From Ogataea parapolymorpha DL-1 (lineage: Eukaryota; Ascomycota; Pichiomycetes; Pichiales; Pichiaceae): a stretch of 64,000 nucleotides of DNA. The notes below the pieces were generated by a model. The model was not told where the DNA came from and ran no database searches. It saw only the letters and a program-made list of their open reading frames with translations. The stretch's first letter is position 1, and each line of letters starts with the position of its first letter. Position numbers and translations under genes: made by a program. The DNA lies in NCBI RefSeq assembly GCF_000187245.1, contig NC_027864.1:1209463-1273462 (forward strand), given 5' to 3'. Below, in pieces: positions 1 through 9,532 of the stretch.

Positions 1-294
1 CCATTTGAATATGACATTCCTCAAGAACTCTTGCCGAAGACGACTGCGAAAAAGGGCCCTAAATTGGCCCTCAACGAGTTTCTGCCAATTCCGTTGGTCA
101 AATCCGACAAACTGGCTTCCTTCCTCCAATCAGAAGACAGCAAGAAACTGGTAGATCCAATGGTCAAATCCAGAAACGAGCCGTGTCTTGTGGGCCAGAT
201 CGCCGAGATCATGGCTAAACTGAAAAAGACAGAACCACAAAAAATTATAGACTCTTGCTACCAAAACTCTCTTCGGTGGCTCGACTTATCATAG
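1..294 (+). CDS. TatD-family metal-dependent hydrolase, C-terminal part only
   Basis: The reading frame is open from the first base of the window to a TAG stop at 292-294, so only the last 97 codons are present. The tail carries the TatD signature 'RNEPC' (a conserved C-terminal block that precedes 'xxVAxxIAxxK'), then 'IAEIMAKLKKTEP' and 'YQNSLRWLDL', which match the end of TatD deoxyribonucleases. The family consists of TIM-barrel metallo-hydrolases (3'-5' DNase or hydrolase) that in yeast have cytosolic or nuclear members. The catalytic histidines lie upstream, outside the window, so activity cannot be judged. The gene is convergent with the PP2C gene, 64 bp away. Which yeast paralogue it represents is unclear. 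Confidence 0.7.
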   Translation, partial: PFEYDIPQELLPKTTAKKGPKLALNEFLPIPLVKSDKLASFLQSEDSKKLVDPMVKSRNEPCLVGQIAEIMAKLKKTEPQKIIDSCYQNSLRWLDLS

Positions 295-358
295 AGAACT
301 TCATTATTAAATACATCTACCTGAGGCATTTTATTACCAGCAAATCTATGCCATAGAA

Positions 359-1639
359 TCATTTCTCTTCTTCTTCGATCTCTACCATTTTATCCTTATC
401 CTCGTCGTCGTCTGCTTCGGCCTCACCGCCCATGACACCCAAAGATTGGAGGATGGACGAGGTGGAAGAGTCAAGGTAGATGATGTTGTTGTTGGTCGAT
501 ATGTTAGAGGCGGCAAGAAGTTGCTGGATCAGCATTGGAGACCCGCTAAACTCGCTCTCGAGTCCACCGTCTTCGTCGCCTTCGTCTCTGTTTCTCATAC
601 CAAGACTGCCTCCACGCGGTTGTTCGTCGTCGCGTGCGTGCTGGAATTTCGATTCGATGTTCACCTTGTACAGATCCATGGACAGTTCGTCCGGAGACAT
701 GAGCCTGTCAACGTCATCCACGCGGTCTCCTATCTTGGCGTACCACTCCTCCAAAGTCTGGCCGTGCAGAAGAGCAACAATGCACACACTCATGTTGTCG
801 CAGCCGATTCCCGACCCACCAGAGCTGGGAGCCAGACACGTGTCCATCATGGACTCACAGATTTCCGTTAGCGATTGCTTGAGTTTGATGCCACGTCTGA
901 CAAAATCGACCACCTGTTGCGATGTCAGACAATCCCATATTCCGTCACAGGCAAGAACAATGAACTCGTCATCTTTCGTAGCTTCATGAACCATAACGTC
1001 AGGATATGCGGTCACCACCTGTTCCTCAGCAGGCAGATGCGGCGACTGCTTGAATTCGAAATCTCCAATTCCTCTGGACAACGCCAAGTTCCCGTTGACA
1101 CGCCCCAGATCGACGTATCCGCCGGCAGCAACAATTCTAGCCTTCTCTCCTTCATTAGTTGGCTTGTGGTCGAACGACAACGGTTTGCACTGGCCGTTGA
1201 CGCTCATGATCGTTCTGGAGTCTCCAGCATTGCCGCAATAAATCTTATCTTTGGAAATAATCACGCAAGTTGCTGCACATCCTGAGGGATCTTTGGACAA
1301 TTCCTCGTCGTCTAAAATGGCCACATCACATGCCAAAAATCCGTCTTTGAGACTCTGTGAATACTCTCTGGCTTGATAGCTTTTCGTGGCTTTCAAGATG
1401 CCAGGTAGCTTTTCGCCCGTAAAAAGCGCCACCTTCTCTCCTCCGTGTCCATCGTAAACACCAAAGAAGGCGACTTGTTCCTCGTCAGTCTTGCTGTCGT
1501 TCATGTTCAAAATGGTGGAATGCGAGTCCTCCATCGAAATCCGCCATCCTTGCATACAAGATAACCCGTACGCAACAAAGCTATCCCCGCCCTCTTCGGA
1601 CGTCTTTTCCGTCACTGGTTGTGATAATATTTGACCCAT
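359..1639 (-). CDS. PTC2: PP2C-type Ser/Thr phosphatase, Ptc2/Ptc3-like
   Basis: A 426-residue PP2C phosphatase. It begins MGQILSQP (a possible N-myristoylation glycine, as in Ptc2/3), followed by 'CMQGWRISMEDSH' (residues 28-40), the metal-binding 'VYDGHGG' (61-67), 'ACDGIWD' and 'GCDNMSV'. These are the Asp residues of the two-metal centre. The C-terminal region is low-complexity and ends in an acidic tail (EADDDEDKDK...EEEEK), typical of fungal Ptc2/Ptc3. In yeast these Mg/Mn-dependent phosphatases act on Hog1, Cdc28 and the DNA-damage checkpoint. It is divergently transcribed from DSS1 across a 186-bp shared promoter. PTC2 versus PTC3 cannot be resolved from this sequence alone. Confidence 0.88.
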   Translation of the reverse strand: MGQILSQPVTEKTSEEGGDSFVAYGLSCMQGWRISMEDSHSTILNMNDSKTDEEQVAFFGVYDGHGGEKVALFTGEKLPGILKATKSYQAREYSQSLKDGFLACDVAILDDEELSKDPSGCAATCVIISKDKIYCGNAGDSRTIMSVNGQCKPLSFDHKPTNEGEKARIVAAGGYVDLGRVNGNLALSRGIGDFEFKQSPHLPAEEQVVTAYPDVMVHEATKDDEFIVLACDGIWDCLTSQQVVDFVRRGIKLKQSLTEICESMMDTCLAPSSGGSGIGCDNMSVCIVALLHGQTLEEWYAKIGDRVDDVDRLMSPDELSMDLYKVNIESKFQHARDDEQPRGGSLGMRNRDEGDEDGGLESEFSGSPMLIQQLLAASNISTNNNIIYLDSSTSSILQSLGVMGGEAEADDDEDKDKMVEIEEEEK

Positions 1640-1825
1640 ATGTAAAGCGTCGCGTTTACTGAAGTCACTGGTGATATTTCAAGGCTAAATAGTGTATTGC
1701 TAAAATACTTTTATCTTGCCATTCACTTTTGTTGTCAGTCTGTTTCCTCTTTTCGTTAGAGGAAAATTTTTATCAAGCACTCCCTAAACCTTTTCGTCGT
1801 CGCGTCGTTTTTTTACTATCTTTAG

Positions 1826-4222
1826 ATGTGGGGTCGAGCAAAAGTAGCTCTCGTATTGGTGCGCCGTGCACATAGGAGATGCTATTCATCACGACCGATC
1901 GACTCCATCGCCTCGTACAGCGAACTGGTGGACCTACATAGGAAATTGGAGACAAAATTTTCCAACATCAATCTCTCTGATCTCCTCCACTGCCATCGGT
2001 ACCAGCCCCATCTGAATCCCATCAAATTCAATATTAGCACCCAAAGAACAGACATCGGCTCATTGGTGGAGTACAGAACCTGCCGAAGAGCCTACGGCCC
2101 TCTCAATAAAGACGAGTCCCTGTGCACCGTCGACAACTACAGTCTTGGAATAGTGCTTTCTTCACCAAAGCCAAGATTTCTCACCCCAAACCCTCTGGAG
2201 GTCCTTTCGGCTCACGGAACAGTCGTTCACGTTGATCCGGAGGACGTGACGTTTCGAATACACAGCTTTATACATCCAAGAGCCATGAATACCAACCACC
2301 ATGTCTTGCAATACATTCTGCTGTCCACGGCACGCTATGCGACATCTATCGCCGCGAAACTCAGCGATCATTCGCTGTTGGACACAATTTACCTACAGAC
2401 AACAAATTTATACCACCAGAAAGGACTCACTCTGCACCATCTTGCGGCAATTGCGGTCCGTGAAATCCCACAGCTGGTGCAAACTAATATTCTCGACATC
2501 CCTGCTCTATTTCTTGCCAGCCACATTCTGATGGTAAACGACCCAGTGAGATTCCGATTTGTTCCACCCAAGAGAGTCCCTGAGGATTATCTAGAGCCTC
2601 TGTCGGTAGCAACAATGTCATACTTTGCGAACCCACACCACCTTGCACAATCGCTGCGCAAAATATTATCTCTGCCTGCAGAAATATTGAATGCAAACTA
2701 TGGACACCTTTTTACCGGCAAGTACGCCTTTGAGCTATTTCAAACCCTGCGCGAGGGAGCTCAGGTGTTGGGGGATCTTGTGAGCGCCATCAAGTACGCA
2801 ATTGAGTATCCGCATCCGCTTCTTCTGCGACATTTGGAAAAAGTTCTGGGCCGTAGCATGAAACCCAGAGAGCTCTACGAAATGCTGGTCCAGTCCGAGC
2901 TGTGTCCGCCAGGATGGAATCCAGTGCTCTCCTCAGGTATCTACGGTCTTCCCAATAATGCAGGCATTTTTTCGGAAGACCAGCTGAAACTGCCCGCGAA
3001 AATCAAGTCCGATCGTAGGGTGAAAAATCCAGAGAGAACGAACAATCAAATTAAATATAGACTGGCCGATCGCCTTCTCTTTTCATCAGAAGACGACTCC
3101 ATTAGCAGCACCACGTTCAGTTTCTATCTCCCTGTGGCGACGCAGGACATCAATGACCAAATGAGCGAGTTTCCAATAGTGTTTTCGCAAAACATCAACT
3201 ATGCTCCATTCTTCTCCAAGTTCAAAAAATCCATCCGCAACCAAAAAGCCCTGCGAGTGTCTTTCAAGTACGACATGTACAAGATAGAAACAGTGGAAAA
3301 GCCTGAAATCGAAATTGGCTACGAGTACATCGACGGCTACACGGACATGGCGCCGAACTATCCCTCTGCTGCTTTCAGCCTGTTCAGCAAGATAGACATC
3401 GAAATGAAGGACGCAATTCAGCGGCTTTATTTTCTGCTCAAGCACAAGGAAAAACTGCGCCTGGAGAAAGGCTATCTCAAGAGCGAAAACGAGGCTCAAG
3501 AGACTAGCGAATGGTACGTGAGAAATTGCATATTTTTTTGTGAGGAGCTGCTTTCCGAGTACTGTCTGAAAAAAAAAATTCCACTCATCGGCCGTGTGAG
3601 TCCCAAGCTGGCCACCGAGTCCGAAGATAGCCGCTCATACTCCGGCTTCTTCAATCTTTTCAGCCAGGACGCAAATTCCTACCAGTCGTTTGTCGACATC
3701 GGCAGGGCCTACAATAAGGGAGTCGTTTCCGCGACGGACGTGGTATGTGCTCTGCGGTACCTGGATGGGTTCCGGGTGCAAGTTCTGAGCCCACGAAACT
3801 CCGCATATGCTCCTCTGGGTGCCAAGGCGCATGCATCATTTTTTTCGCCGGGGTATTTGGAGTCGTACATCAACAACGCCCAGTTGATGAATCATCTTCA
3901 GGGACGGAGACTATGGAGCATGGAAAAGCTTCTGTTTCATTTTCTGGGAAATTCCGAGTCACTGTTGCAAATGCGCAGACGACTACACAGATACCGCGTT
4001 CTCAGCGAGCTGGAAAGCCGGCTGGAGGACGAATTTAGCATGTTCCGGTGCATCATCACAGAACCACAGGTCTCCAGCATTGTTCAGGGTTTCTGTCACG
4101 ATCTGAAGGTTAATGTGAAAATCCAGGTCGATGCAGACCAGAGACTCATGGTGGGTGACAGAATCCTGTGTTCGCAGATCCTGGAGCTGGACCCTTACAG
4201 CGATAGAATTGTCATGAAATAG
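1826..4222 (+). CDS. DSS1: Mitochondrial 3'-5' exoribonuclease Dss1 (RNase II/RNB family)
   Basis: A 798-residue protein with an Arg-rich, acid-free N-terminus (MWGRAKVALVLVRRAHRR) that looks like a mitochondrial presequence. The middle matches the RNB fold: an 'RLYFLLKHKEKLRLEKG...' helical stretch, then 'AYAPLGAKAHASFFSPGYLE' and 'NNAQLMNHLQGRRLW', which correspond to the RNase II 'SPLRRYxDLxNHxQLxxxL' block. Dss1 with the helicase Suv3 forms the yeast mitochondrial degradosome. The protein is shorter than S. cerevisiae Dss1 (about 970 residues), and the normally Asp-rich first catalytic motif is weakly recognisable (around 'SSEDDSIS', near residue 420). It is tail-to-tail with PTH2, 17 bp apart. 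Family assignment is good; catalytic competence is not established. Confidence 0.72.
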   Translation: MWGRAKVALVLVRRAHRRCYSSRPIDSIASYSELVDLHRKLETKFSNINLSDLLHCHRYQPHLNPIKFNISTQRTDIGSLVEYRTCRRAYGPLNKDESLCTVDNYSLGIVLSSPKPRFLTPNPLEVLSAHGTVVHVDPEDVTFRIHSFIHPRAMNTNHHVLQYILLSTARYATSIAAKLSDHSLLDTIYLQTTNLYHQKGLTLHHLAAIAVREIPQLVQTNILDIPALFLASHILMVNDPVRFRFVPPKRVPEDYLEPLSVATMSYFANPHHLAQSLRKILSLPAEILNANYGHLFTGKYAFELFQTLREGAQVLGDLVSAIKYAIEYPHPLLLRHLEKVLGRSMKPRELYEMLVQSELCPPGWNPVLSSGIYGLPNNAGIFSEDQLKLPAKIKSDRRVKNPERTNNQIKYRLADRLLFSSEDDSISSTTFSFYLPVATQDINDQMSEFPIVFSQNINYAPFFSKFKKSIRNQKALRVSFKYDMYKIETVEKPEIEIGYEYIDGYTDMAPNYPSAAFSLFSKIDIEMKDAIQRLYFLLKHKEKLRLEKGYLKSENEAQETSEWYVRNCIFFCEELLSEYCLKKKIPLIGRVSPKLATESEDSRSYSGFFNLFSQDANSYQSFVDIGRAYNKGVVSATDVVCALRYLDGFRVQVLSPRNSAYAPLGAKAHASFFSPGYLESYINNAQLMNHLQGRRLWSMEKLLFHFLGNSESLLQMRRRLHRYRVLSELESRLEDEFSMFRCIITEPQVSSIVQGFCHDLKVNVKIQVDADQRLMVGDRILCSQILELDPYSDRIVMK

Positions 4223-4239
4223 ATTAGTCATTAATGCAT

Positions 4240-4839
4240 CTAATATAGTTTTAGGTCCCCTGTGATGAGGTCTAGCACGGGTTTCGGTGCCGGTCCTAGC
4301 CCCAGCACAGTTGCTGAGCCGGCCTCGACTTGCGTCCGGCCGGCGTCGTGAACAATGTACGCATTCACGTTCAGACTCATGGCCTTGGCGAAAAGAGTGT
4401 CCATCTCGTCCATGCCGGAACATTTGAGCGTGATTTTGGCCTGACCGCGGTTGTTCCAACGCTGTAGAAGCGGCAGGTTCTGTGCCTCCGAGCCCGGCTC
4501 GGACATCAGCCGGTAGCAGGCAACGGCAGCATGCGCGCACTGGGCAGCAATCTTGCCCTTCTGCATGCCCAGATCAGCCCGAATCACCAGGGCCATGCGA
4601 CATTCACCGGGAATCTCGTTCAGCGGCCGCGAGTCAATGGCTACGCCGTCCTGGTCCTCGTCGTCGCTCAGGCCCTCTGCTGAAGACGGGGTCTCTGAAC
4701 TGCCAGCGGTGCTAAGTAAACTCTGGAAAGGCGATGACACAGGCGACGGCCCATAAACAGGAGCAATCAGTGCTCCTATGCAGCATCCTGTCACGAGCGA
4801 GATCGTCGCAATGGTCAGATACTGGAAGAGATGTGGCAT
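4240..4839 (-). CDS. PTH2: Peptidyl-tRNA hydrolase 2 (Bit1 family)
   Basis: A 199-residue PTH2. The N-terminus is one hydrophobic helix (about residues 6-28), as in outer-mitochondrial-membrane-anchored Pth2/Bit1. An acidic linker (GLSDDEDQDG) follows. The catalytic domain starts at about residue 79 with 'CRMALVIRADLGMQKGKIAAQ' cut into the known blocks: 'MQKGKIAAQCAHAA' (Lys-Gly-Lys, nucleotide-facing), 'GQAKITLKC', 'HDAGRTQVEAGS' and the terminal 'VLGLGPAP...LITGDLKLY'. It frees tRNA from prematurely released peptidyl-tRNA. It is same-strand with, and 55 bp downstream of, the J-protein gene. Confidence 0.93.
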   Translation of the reverse strand: MPHLFQYLTIATISLVTGCCIGALIAPVYGPSPVSSPFQSLLSTAGSSETPSSAEGLSDDEDQDGVAIDSRPLNEIPGECRMALVIRADLGMQKGKIAAQCAHAAVACYRLMSEPGSEAQNLPLLQRWNNRGQAKITLKCSGMDEMDTLFAKAMSLNVNAYIVHDAGRTQVEAGSATVLGLGPAPKPVLDLITGDLKLY

Positions 4840-4894
4840 GGATGAATGATCGATCTTGGAAAATTGATCAAATTTTTTTTTCTCCGGCCCTTCC

Positions 4895-5545
4895 TTACAC
4901 CAGCACGCTCTTCTTCTTCCTCTTCTTCTCGTTCTTGTCGGAGAACTTTCGCCAATTCGTCACTCTTTCGTCTCGTTTGCTCTCCCACGTGTCGCGGAGC
5001 CGCTTCTCCTCCTGGCGCTGCTCCAATTCGGCGTCTCTTTCCTTCCGCTTCTTCAATTCCTCGTTCTGCTGCTTTTTCAGCTCCACTCGCCGTATAAATT
5101 CCTCCTCGATCAGCAATTCGCGCACCTTCGCCCTCCAGGACTCCAGAAACTCGGCTGTCGTCAGCCGCTCATCATCAATACTCCAGCCGTTCTCCTTGAT
5201 CAGCACCTTGCGCGCATCGGTCCACATCTGGTCTAGGCGTTTGCGCTCCTTGTCGTCCTGGAGCGCGTTCGACGCCTTCTTGAGCAGATCAAACGCTTCC
5301 ACAGCGCGTAGATGGCTCGTCTTGTCCGGATGGATCAGTAGCGACTTTTTGCGGTATAGCCTAGAGACATCAGCGACGGAAATGCCCGGCTGCACCCCTA
5401 GCACGGAGTAGTGATCCAGCTTGCATTGGCGCAAAATGCGGTCTATTTCCTTATCCTGGCGGTTAGTGGTGGTCGATAGCAACATACGTACTCTTGCTAG
5501 CTCGGTTTCCTCGCGCTTGAGCTCGCGCTCGATATCAGTGCTCAT
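4895..5545 (-). CDS. J-domain protein, DNAJC8/Spf31-like (splicing-associated)
   Basis: I start at the ATG at 5545 (MSTDIEREL), giving 216 residues. The frame is open further upstream to 5662, but that extension runs through promoter-like AT-rich sequence. The J domain spans about residues 44-110, with 'DHYSVLGVQPG', the 'YRKKSLLIHPDKTS' block (HPD at 72-74) and 'AFDLLKKASNAL'. The C-terminus is a long charged helix rich in K, E and R, ending KKRKKKSVLV, as in DNAJC8 and S. pombe Spf31. Those proteins co-purify with spliceosomes, so a nuclear Hsp70 co-chaperone role is inferred. No membrane segment is seen. Confidence 0.78.
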   Translation of the reverse strand: MSTDIERELKREETELARVRMLLSTTTNRQDKEIDRILRQCKLDHYSVLGVQPGISVADVSRLYRKKSLLIHPDKTSHLRAVEAFDLLKKASNALQDDKERKRLDQMWTDARKVLIKENGWSIDDERLTTAEFLESWRAKVRELLIEEEFIRRVELKKQQNEELKKRKERDAELEQRQEEKRLRDTWESKRDERVTNWRKFSDKNEKKRKKKSVLV

Positions 5546-5866
5546 TTCTGTATCAAAGTATATTTTTTTGTATTTTCTCTTACCCGGCCTGGTCACATGA
5601 AAAAAACACATGCCGGCCCATGTGCTACCAAATTGTTGGTGTAGAAGCACAATTGCAGCCACACTATGCAGGCCACCTGTCTATTGTCTCAGGCCACTCA
5701 TCTCCAACGTCGCTGCAATGTATGGGTAGAATGGCGGAAACACGTACACACCCGTCCACCAGGACTTTCCGAATCGGGAAGGAAAAATTTTTCATTTGTT
5801 GGACAATAAATACCAATATATAAAACCCACATTCCTCGTATAATAATCAACTCATATTAATTGAAA
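5546..5866. promoter_or_regulatory. Divergent promoter between the J-protein gene and MET6
   Basis: A 321-bp gene-free interval. A good TATA box, TATATAAAA, lies at 5817-5825, 42 bp before the MET6 ATG, followed by an A/T-rich leader. Repeated CACATG/CATGTG half-palindromes occur at about 5595-5622. No perfect CACGTG Cbf1 site was seen, although these are common upstream of MET genes. Confidence 0.5.
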
Positions 5867-8164
5867 ATGGTTGAGTCTAGCGTTTTGGGATTCCCAAGAA
5901 TCGGAGCTTTCAGAGAGCTCAAGAAGAACACTGAGGCCTACTGGGCAGGCAAGATCGGTGCTGATCAACTTCTTGCTGTTGGTAAGGAGATCAGAGAAAA
6001 GAACTGGAAGTTGCAGAAGGAAGCTGGTGTTGACATCATTCCTTCCAACGACTTCTCTTTCTACGACCAGGTTCTGGATCTGTCTGTCTTGTTCAATGTG
6101 ATCCCAGAAAGATACACCAAGTTCGATCTTCCTCAATTGGACGTCTTGTTCGCCATGGGTAGAGGTCTGCAGAGAAAGGCCACCGAGACTACCAAGGCTG
6201 TCGATGTGACCGCTTTGGAGATGGTCAAGTGGTTCGACTCCAACTACCACTATGTCAGACCAACCTTCTCCCACTCCACCGAGTTCAAGTTGAATGGCCA
6301 GAAGCCAGTTGACGAGTACCTGGAGGCCAAGGCTCTTGGCATTGAGACCAGACCTGTTCTTGTTGGTCCTGTTTCCTACCTGTACTTGGGTAAGCCAGAC
6401 AAGGACTCGCTCGACTTGAAGCCAATCTCTCTGCTCGAGAAGATCCTGCCAGTCTACACCGAGATCTTGAAGAAGCTTGCTGAGGCAGGCGCCAAGGAGG
6501 TCCAGATCGACGAGCCAACCCTCGTTTTGGACTTGCCAGAAGAGGTCCAAGCCGCTTTCAAGACCGCCTACGAGACTTTGGCCAAGGCTGAAGGTCTTCC
6601 AAAGCTGATCTTGACCACCTATTTCGGTGACGTCAGACCAAACCTGTCTGCTATCAAGGGCCTGCCAGTTGCTGGTTTCCATTTCGACTTTGTCAGATGC
6701 CCAGAGCAGTTGGACGATGCTCTTGCTCTCATTTCCGACAAACAAACTCTGTCTGTTGGTATTGTTGACGGAAGAAACATCTGGAAGAACGACTATGCTC
6801 AATCTATTGAGTTCGTCAAGAAGGCCATCGAGAAGCTGGGCGCTGACAACGTTGTCGTGTCTACCTCCTCTTCTCTGCTGCACACTCCAGTGGATCTGGA
6901 GAACGAGAAGAAGCTCGACGCCGAGATCAAGAACTGGTTCTCTTTCGCTACCCAAAAGTTGGCCGAGGTTGTCACCATCGCCAAGGCTGTTTCTGGTGAA
7001 GACGTTTCCGCCGCTCTGGAGGCTAATGCTGCTGCCATCAAGAGCAGAAAGGAATCTGACTTGACCAACGACGAGGCCGTCAAGGCCAGATTGGCCAAGA
7101 TCGACAAGTCCCTGTCCACCAGAAAGTCTCCATTCCCAGAGAGACTTGCCCAACAGAAGGCCAAGTACAACTTGCCTCTGTTCCCAACCACAACCATCGG
7201 TTCTTTCCCACAGACCAAGGACATTAGAATTAATAGAAACAAGTTCGTCAAGGGTGAGATCACTGCTGAGCAGTACGAGCAATTCATCAACTCCGAGATC
7301 GAGAAGGTCGTCAGATTCCAAGAGGAGGTTGGACTTGATGTTCTCGTCCATGGTGAGCCAGAGAGAAACGATATGGTTCAATACTTTGGTGAGCAATTGA
7401 AGGGTTACGCTTTCACCACCAACGGTTGGGTGCAATCCTACGGTTCCAGATACGTCAGACCACCTATTATTGTGGGAGATGTGTCTAGACCAAAGGCTAT
7501 GTCCGTCAAAGAAAGTGTCTACGCTCAATCTTTGACCAAAAAGCCAATGAAGGGTATGTTGACCGGTCCAGTCACCTGTCTGAGATGGTCTTTCCCAAGA
7601 AACGATGTTTCCCAAAAGGTGCAATCTCTGCAACTGTCTCTTGCTCTGAGAGACGAGGTCAACGACTTGGAAGCCGCTGGTGTTACCGTCATCCAGGTCG
7701 ACGAGCCAGCCATCAGAGAGGGACTGCCATTGAGAGCCGGTAAGGAGAGATCCGACTACCTGGAGTGGGCTGCTGAGTCTTTCAGAGTCGCCACCTCTGG
7801 TGTCAGAGACGACACTCAAATCCACTCTCACTTCTGCTACTCCGACCTTGACCCTAACCACATCAAAGCCTTGGACGCCGACGTTGTCTCCATTGAGTTC
7901 TCCAAGAAGGACGATCCTAAGTACATCCAGGAGTTCTCCAACTATCCAAACCACATTGGTCTTGGATTGTTCGACATCCACTCGCCAAGAATTCCATCCA
8001 AGGAGGAGTTCGTGGCCAGAATTGGTGAGATCATGAAGGTGTACCCAGCCGACAAGTTCTGGGTTAACCCAGACTGTGGTTTGAAGACCAGAGGATGGGA
8101 AGAGACCAGAGCTTCTTTGACCAACATGGTGGAGGCCGCTAAGGTCTTTAGAGAAAAGTACTAA
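5867..8164 (+). CDS. MET6: Cobalamin-independent methionine synthase
   Basis: A 765-residue protein that transfers the methyl group of 5-methyltetrahydropteroyl-polyglutamate to homocysteine in the cytosol. It opens with 'SSVLGFPRIGAFRELKKNTE'. The C-terminal catalytic half starts near 'FPTTTIGSFPQTKDIRINRN' and includes 'HGEPERNDMVQYF', 'GPVTCLRWSFPRNDV', 'QVDEPAIREGLP', and the zinc ligands in 'HSHFCYSD' and 'NPDCGLKTRGW'. Length and order of blocks are those of fungal Met6. Codon use is strongly biased, as expected for an abundant enzyme, which also creates a long spurious antisense reading frame. The in-frame TTG at 5861 is ignored in favour of the ATG at 5867, which has AAA immediately upstream. 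Confidence 0.98.
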   Translation: MVESSVLGFPRIGAFRELKKNTEAYWAGKIGADQLLAVGKEIREKNWKLQKEAGVDIIPSNDFSFYDQVLDLSVLFNVIPERYTKFDLPQLDVLFAMGRGLQRKATETTKAVDVTALEMVKWFDSNYHYVRPTFSHSTEFKLNGQKPVDEYLEAKALGIETRPVLVGPVSYLYLGKPDKDSLDLKPISLLEKILPVYTEILKKLAEAGAKEVQIDEPTLVLDLPEEVQAAFKTAYETLAKAEGLPKLILTTYFGDVRPNLSAIKGLPVAGFHFDFVRCPEQLDDALALISDKQTLSVGIVDGRNIWKNDYAQSIEFVKKAIEKLGADNVVVSTSSSLLHTPVDLENEKKLDAEIKNWFSFATQKLAEVVTIAKAVSGEDVSAALEANAAAIKSRKESDLTNDEAVKARLAKIDKSLSTRKSPFPERLAQQKAKYNLPLFPTTTIGSFPQTKDIRINRNKFVKGEITAEQYEQFINSEIEKVVRFQEEVGLDVLVHGEPERNDMVQYFGEQLKGYAFTTNGWVQSYGSRYVRPPIIVGDVSRPKAMSVKESVYAQSLTKKPMKGMLTGPVTCLRWSFPRNDVSQKVQSLQLSLALRDEVNDLEAAGVTVIQVDEPAIREGLPLRAGKERSDYLEWAAESFRVATSGVRDDTQIHSHFCYSDLDPNHIKALDADVVSIEFSKKDDPKYIQEFSNYPNHIGLGLFDIHSPRIPSKEEFVARIGEIMKVYPADKFWVNPDCGLKTRGWEETRASLTNMVEAAKVFREKY

Positions 8165-8373
8165 GTCTGCTGGCTTAGGAGTCTGCTGCTACCGCATACA
8201 TTTATTCAACATCAATGTTTGATGAGCACCTAATGATTATGACTTCATATCTTTATTTGTACACTGGTTTTAGTTAGTTTGGTATAAATGGGATTTCAAC
8301 ATCGATTGTTTTAGAAACGAAAAATCAGTAAAAATAAATAATTTTTGTAACCTTATTTAATTTGTGGCAAAAA

Positions 8374-9445
8374 ATGTCGGAGGGCCAATTCGTGGATAAG
8401 TTTAGAGAGCTCACTGGTGCTCCAGAAACTGTTGCCAGACACTTTCTGTCTCAAAACAACAATGACCTAGAGGTAAGTGGGAAGTTCACTATTCTACAGG
8501 GCTAACAATCAGGAATCAATCAACCAGTACTATCTTCATGCCACCTCGGAACCAGAGCCTAAACGGGACCCAGGGTCGCAGATTAAATCATTTTCGGATA
8601 TAAAGACCCAAGACGAGGACGACGAGGACACCAATTTGTTCACCGGCGGAGAGAAATCGGGGCTGGAAGTGGAAAACCCTGATAAGAACCCCTTGGGTCT
8701 TGTGGAACAATTGATCAAGAAGGCCGAGCGAGAGGGAAGCGAACCAGACCGTAGGCGCCCAATTGAGTCCAAGAAGAGCAAATTCGTGGGAACAGGATAC
8801 AAACTCGGATCGGTGGATAAGGCAGTCGAGTCACAGGTCATTGAGGATGCCAAGCAAAAAGGCTATAGAGTGCCTGAAAAGGTTACTAGAACCATCACTT
8901 TCTGGAAGGAAGGATTCCAGGTCGGCGACGGCAAGCTTTACAGGTACGACGACCCCGAAAACGCTGATTATTTAAGACAATTGAACTCTGGACGTGCTCC
9001 ATTGAGTCTTTTGAACGTGGAAATGTTTCAGGATGTTGACGTCACCGTGATTAAGAAGATGGACGAATCGTACACCCCGCCGAAGCCAAAGCAAGGCGGG
9101 TTTACTGGCCGCGGCCAGCGTCTGGGTTCTCCTGTTCCTGGCGAGCGGATACCGGAACCAGTCATTGCAGAAACGGTCCAGAAGAAGGAGGAGCCTCCTG
9201 TGGAGGATATTGGATCTGGAGATGCCAAGGTGCAGATCAGAATGGCGGATGGAACACGTTTGATCCACATGTTCGATTCTAACGACAGTGTCAGTGCTGT
9301 TTTCGACTTTGTGAGCTCCCACACGGAATCCTCGCGAGAATGGAATCTGGCCTTTGCCTTCCCAATGAAGGTCATTGAACAGGACTCGAAAACGATCAAG
9401 GAAGCTGGACTGATCAACTCTGTTGTGGTGCAAAGATGGAAGTAG
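8374..9445 (+). CDS. SHP1: Shp1/p47-type Cdc48 adaptor (UBA-SEP-UBX), spliced
   Basis: Two exons, 8374-8472 and 8513-9445, give 343 residues. Exon 1 encodes the start of a UBA domain (FRELTGAPETVARHFLSQNN), and splicing continues it exactly as '...NDLE/ESINQYYLHA'. A disordered linker follows. The SEP domain includes 'TITFWKEGFQVGDGKLYRYD' and 'PLSLLNVEMFQDVDVTV'. The C-terminal UBX domain runs from 'AKVQIRMADGTRLIHMF' to 'VVVQRWK'. The protein recruits Cdc48 to ubiquitylated substrates and to PP1 (Glc7) functions. It is shorter than S. cerevisiae Shp1 (423 residues), the difference being in linkers. The intron is essential: unspliced translation stops within it. Confidence 0.93.
8473..8512 (+). 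other. 40-nt spliceosomal intron of SHP1
   Basis: The donor GTAAGT is at 8473-8478, the branch sequence GCTAAC at 8501-8506 and the acceptor CAG ends at 8512. Removal restores the UBA reading frame (33 + 310 codons). An earlier AG (ctacag, ending 8499) lies upstream of the branch point and would shift the frame. Confidence 0.85.
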
Positions 9446-9532
9446 TCGTGATATATATATAGCACAGCCCGAAGACGTGGAAAAAATTTGTAAAATTAGT
9501 CAACAAGATTGAAAAAAAACCGGCCTTGCACA

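Noticed and set aside
4734..5411. 225-codon plus-strand frame over PTH2 and the J-protein gene
   Set aside because: Ser/Arg-rich shadow of the Lys/Glu-rich J-protein coding strand.
5852..7981. 709-codon open frame antisense to MET6
   Set aside because: Result of strong codon bias in MET6; repetitive Leu/Val/Gly text with no domain, and MET6 is certain on the other strand.
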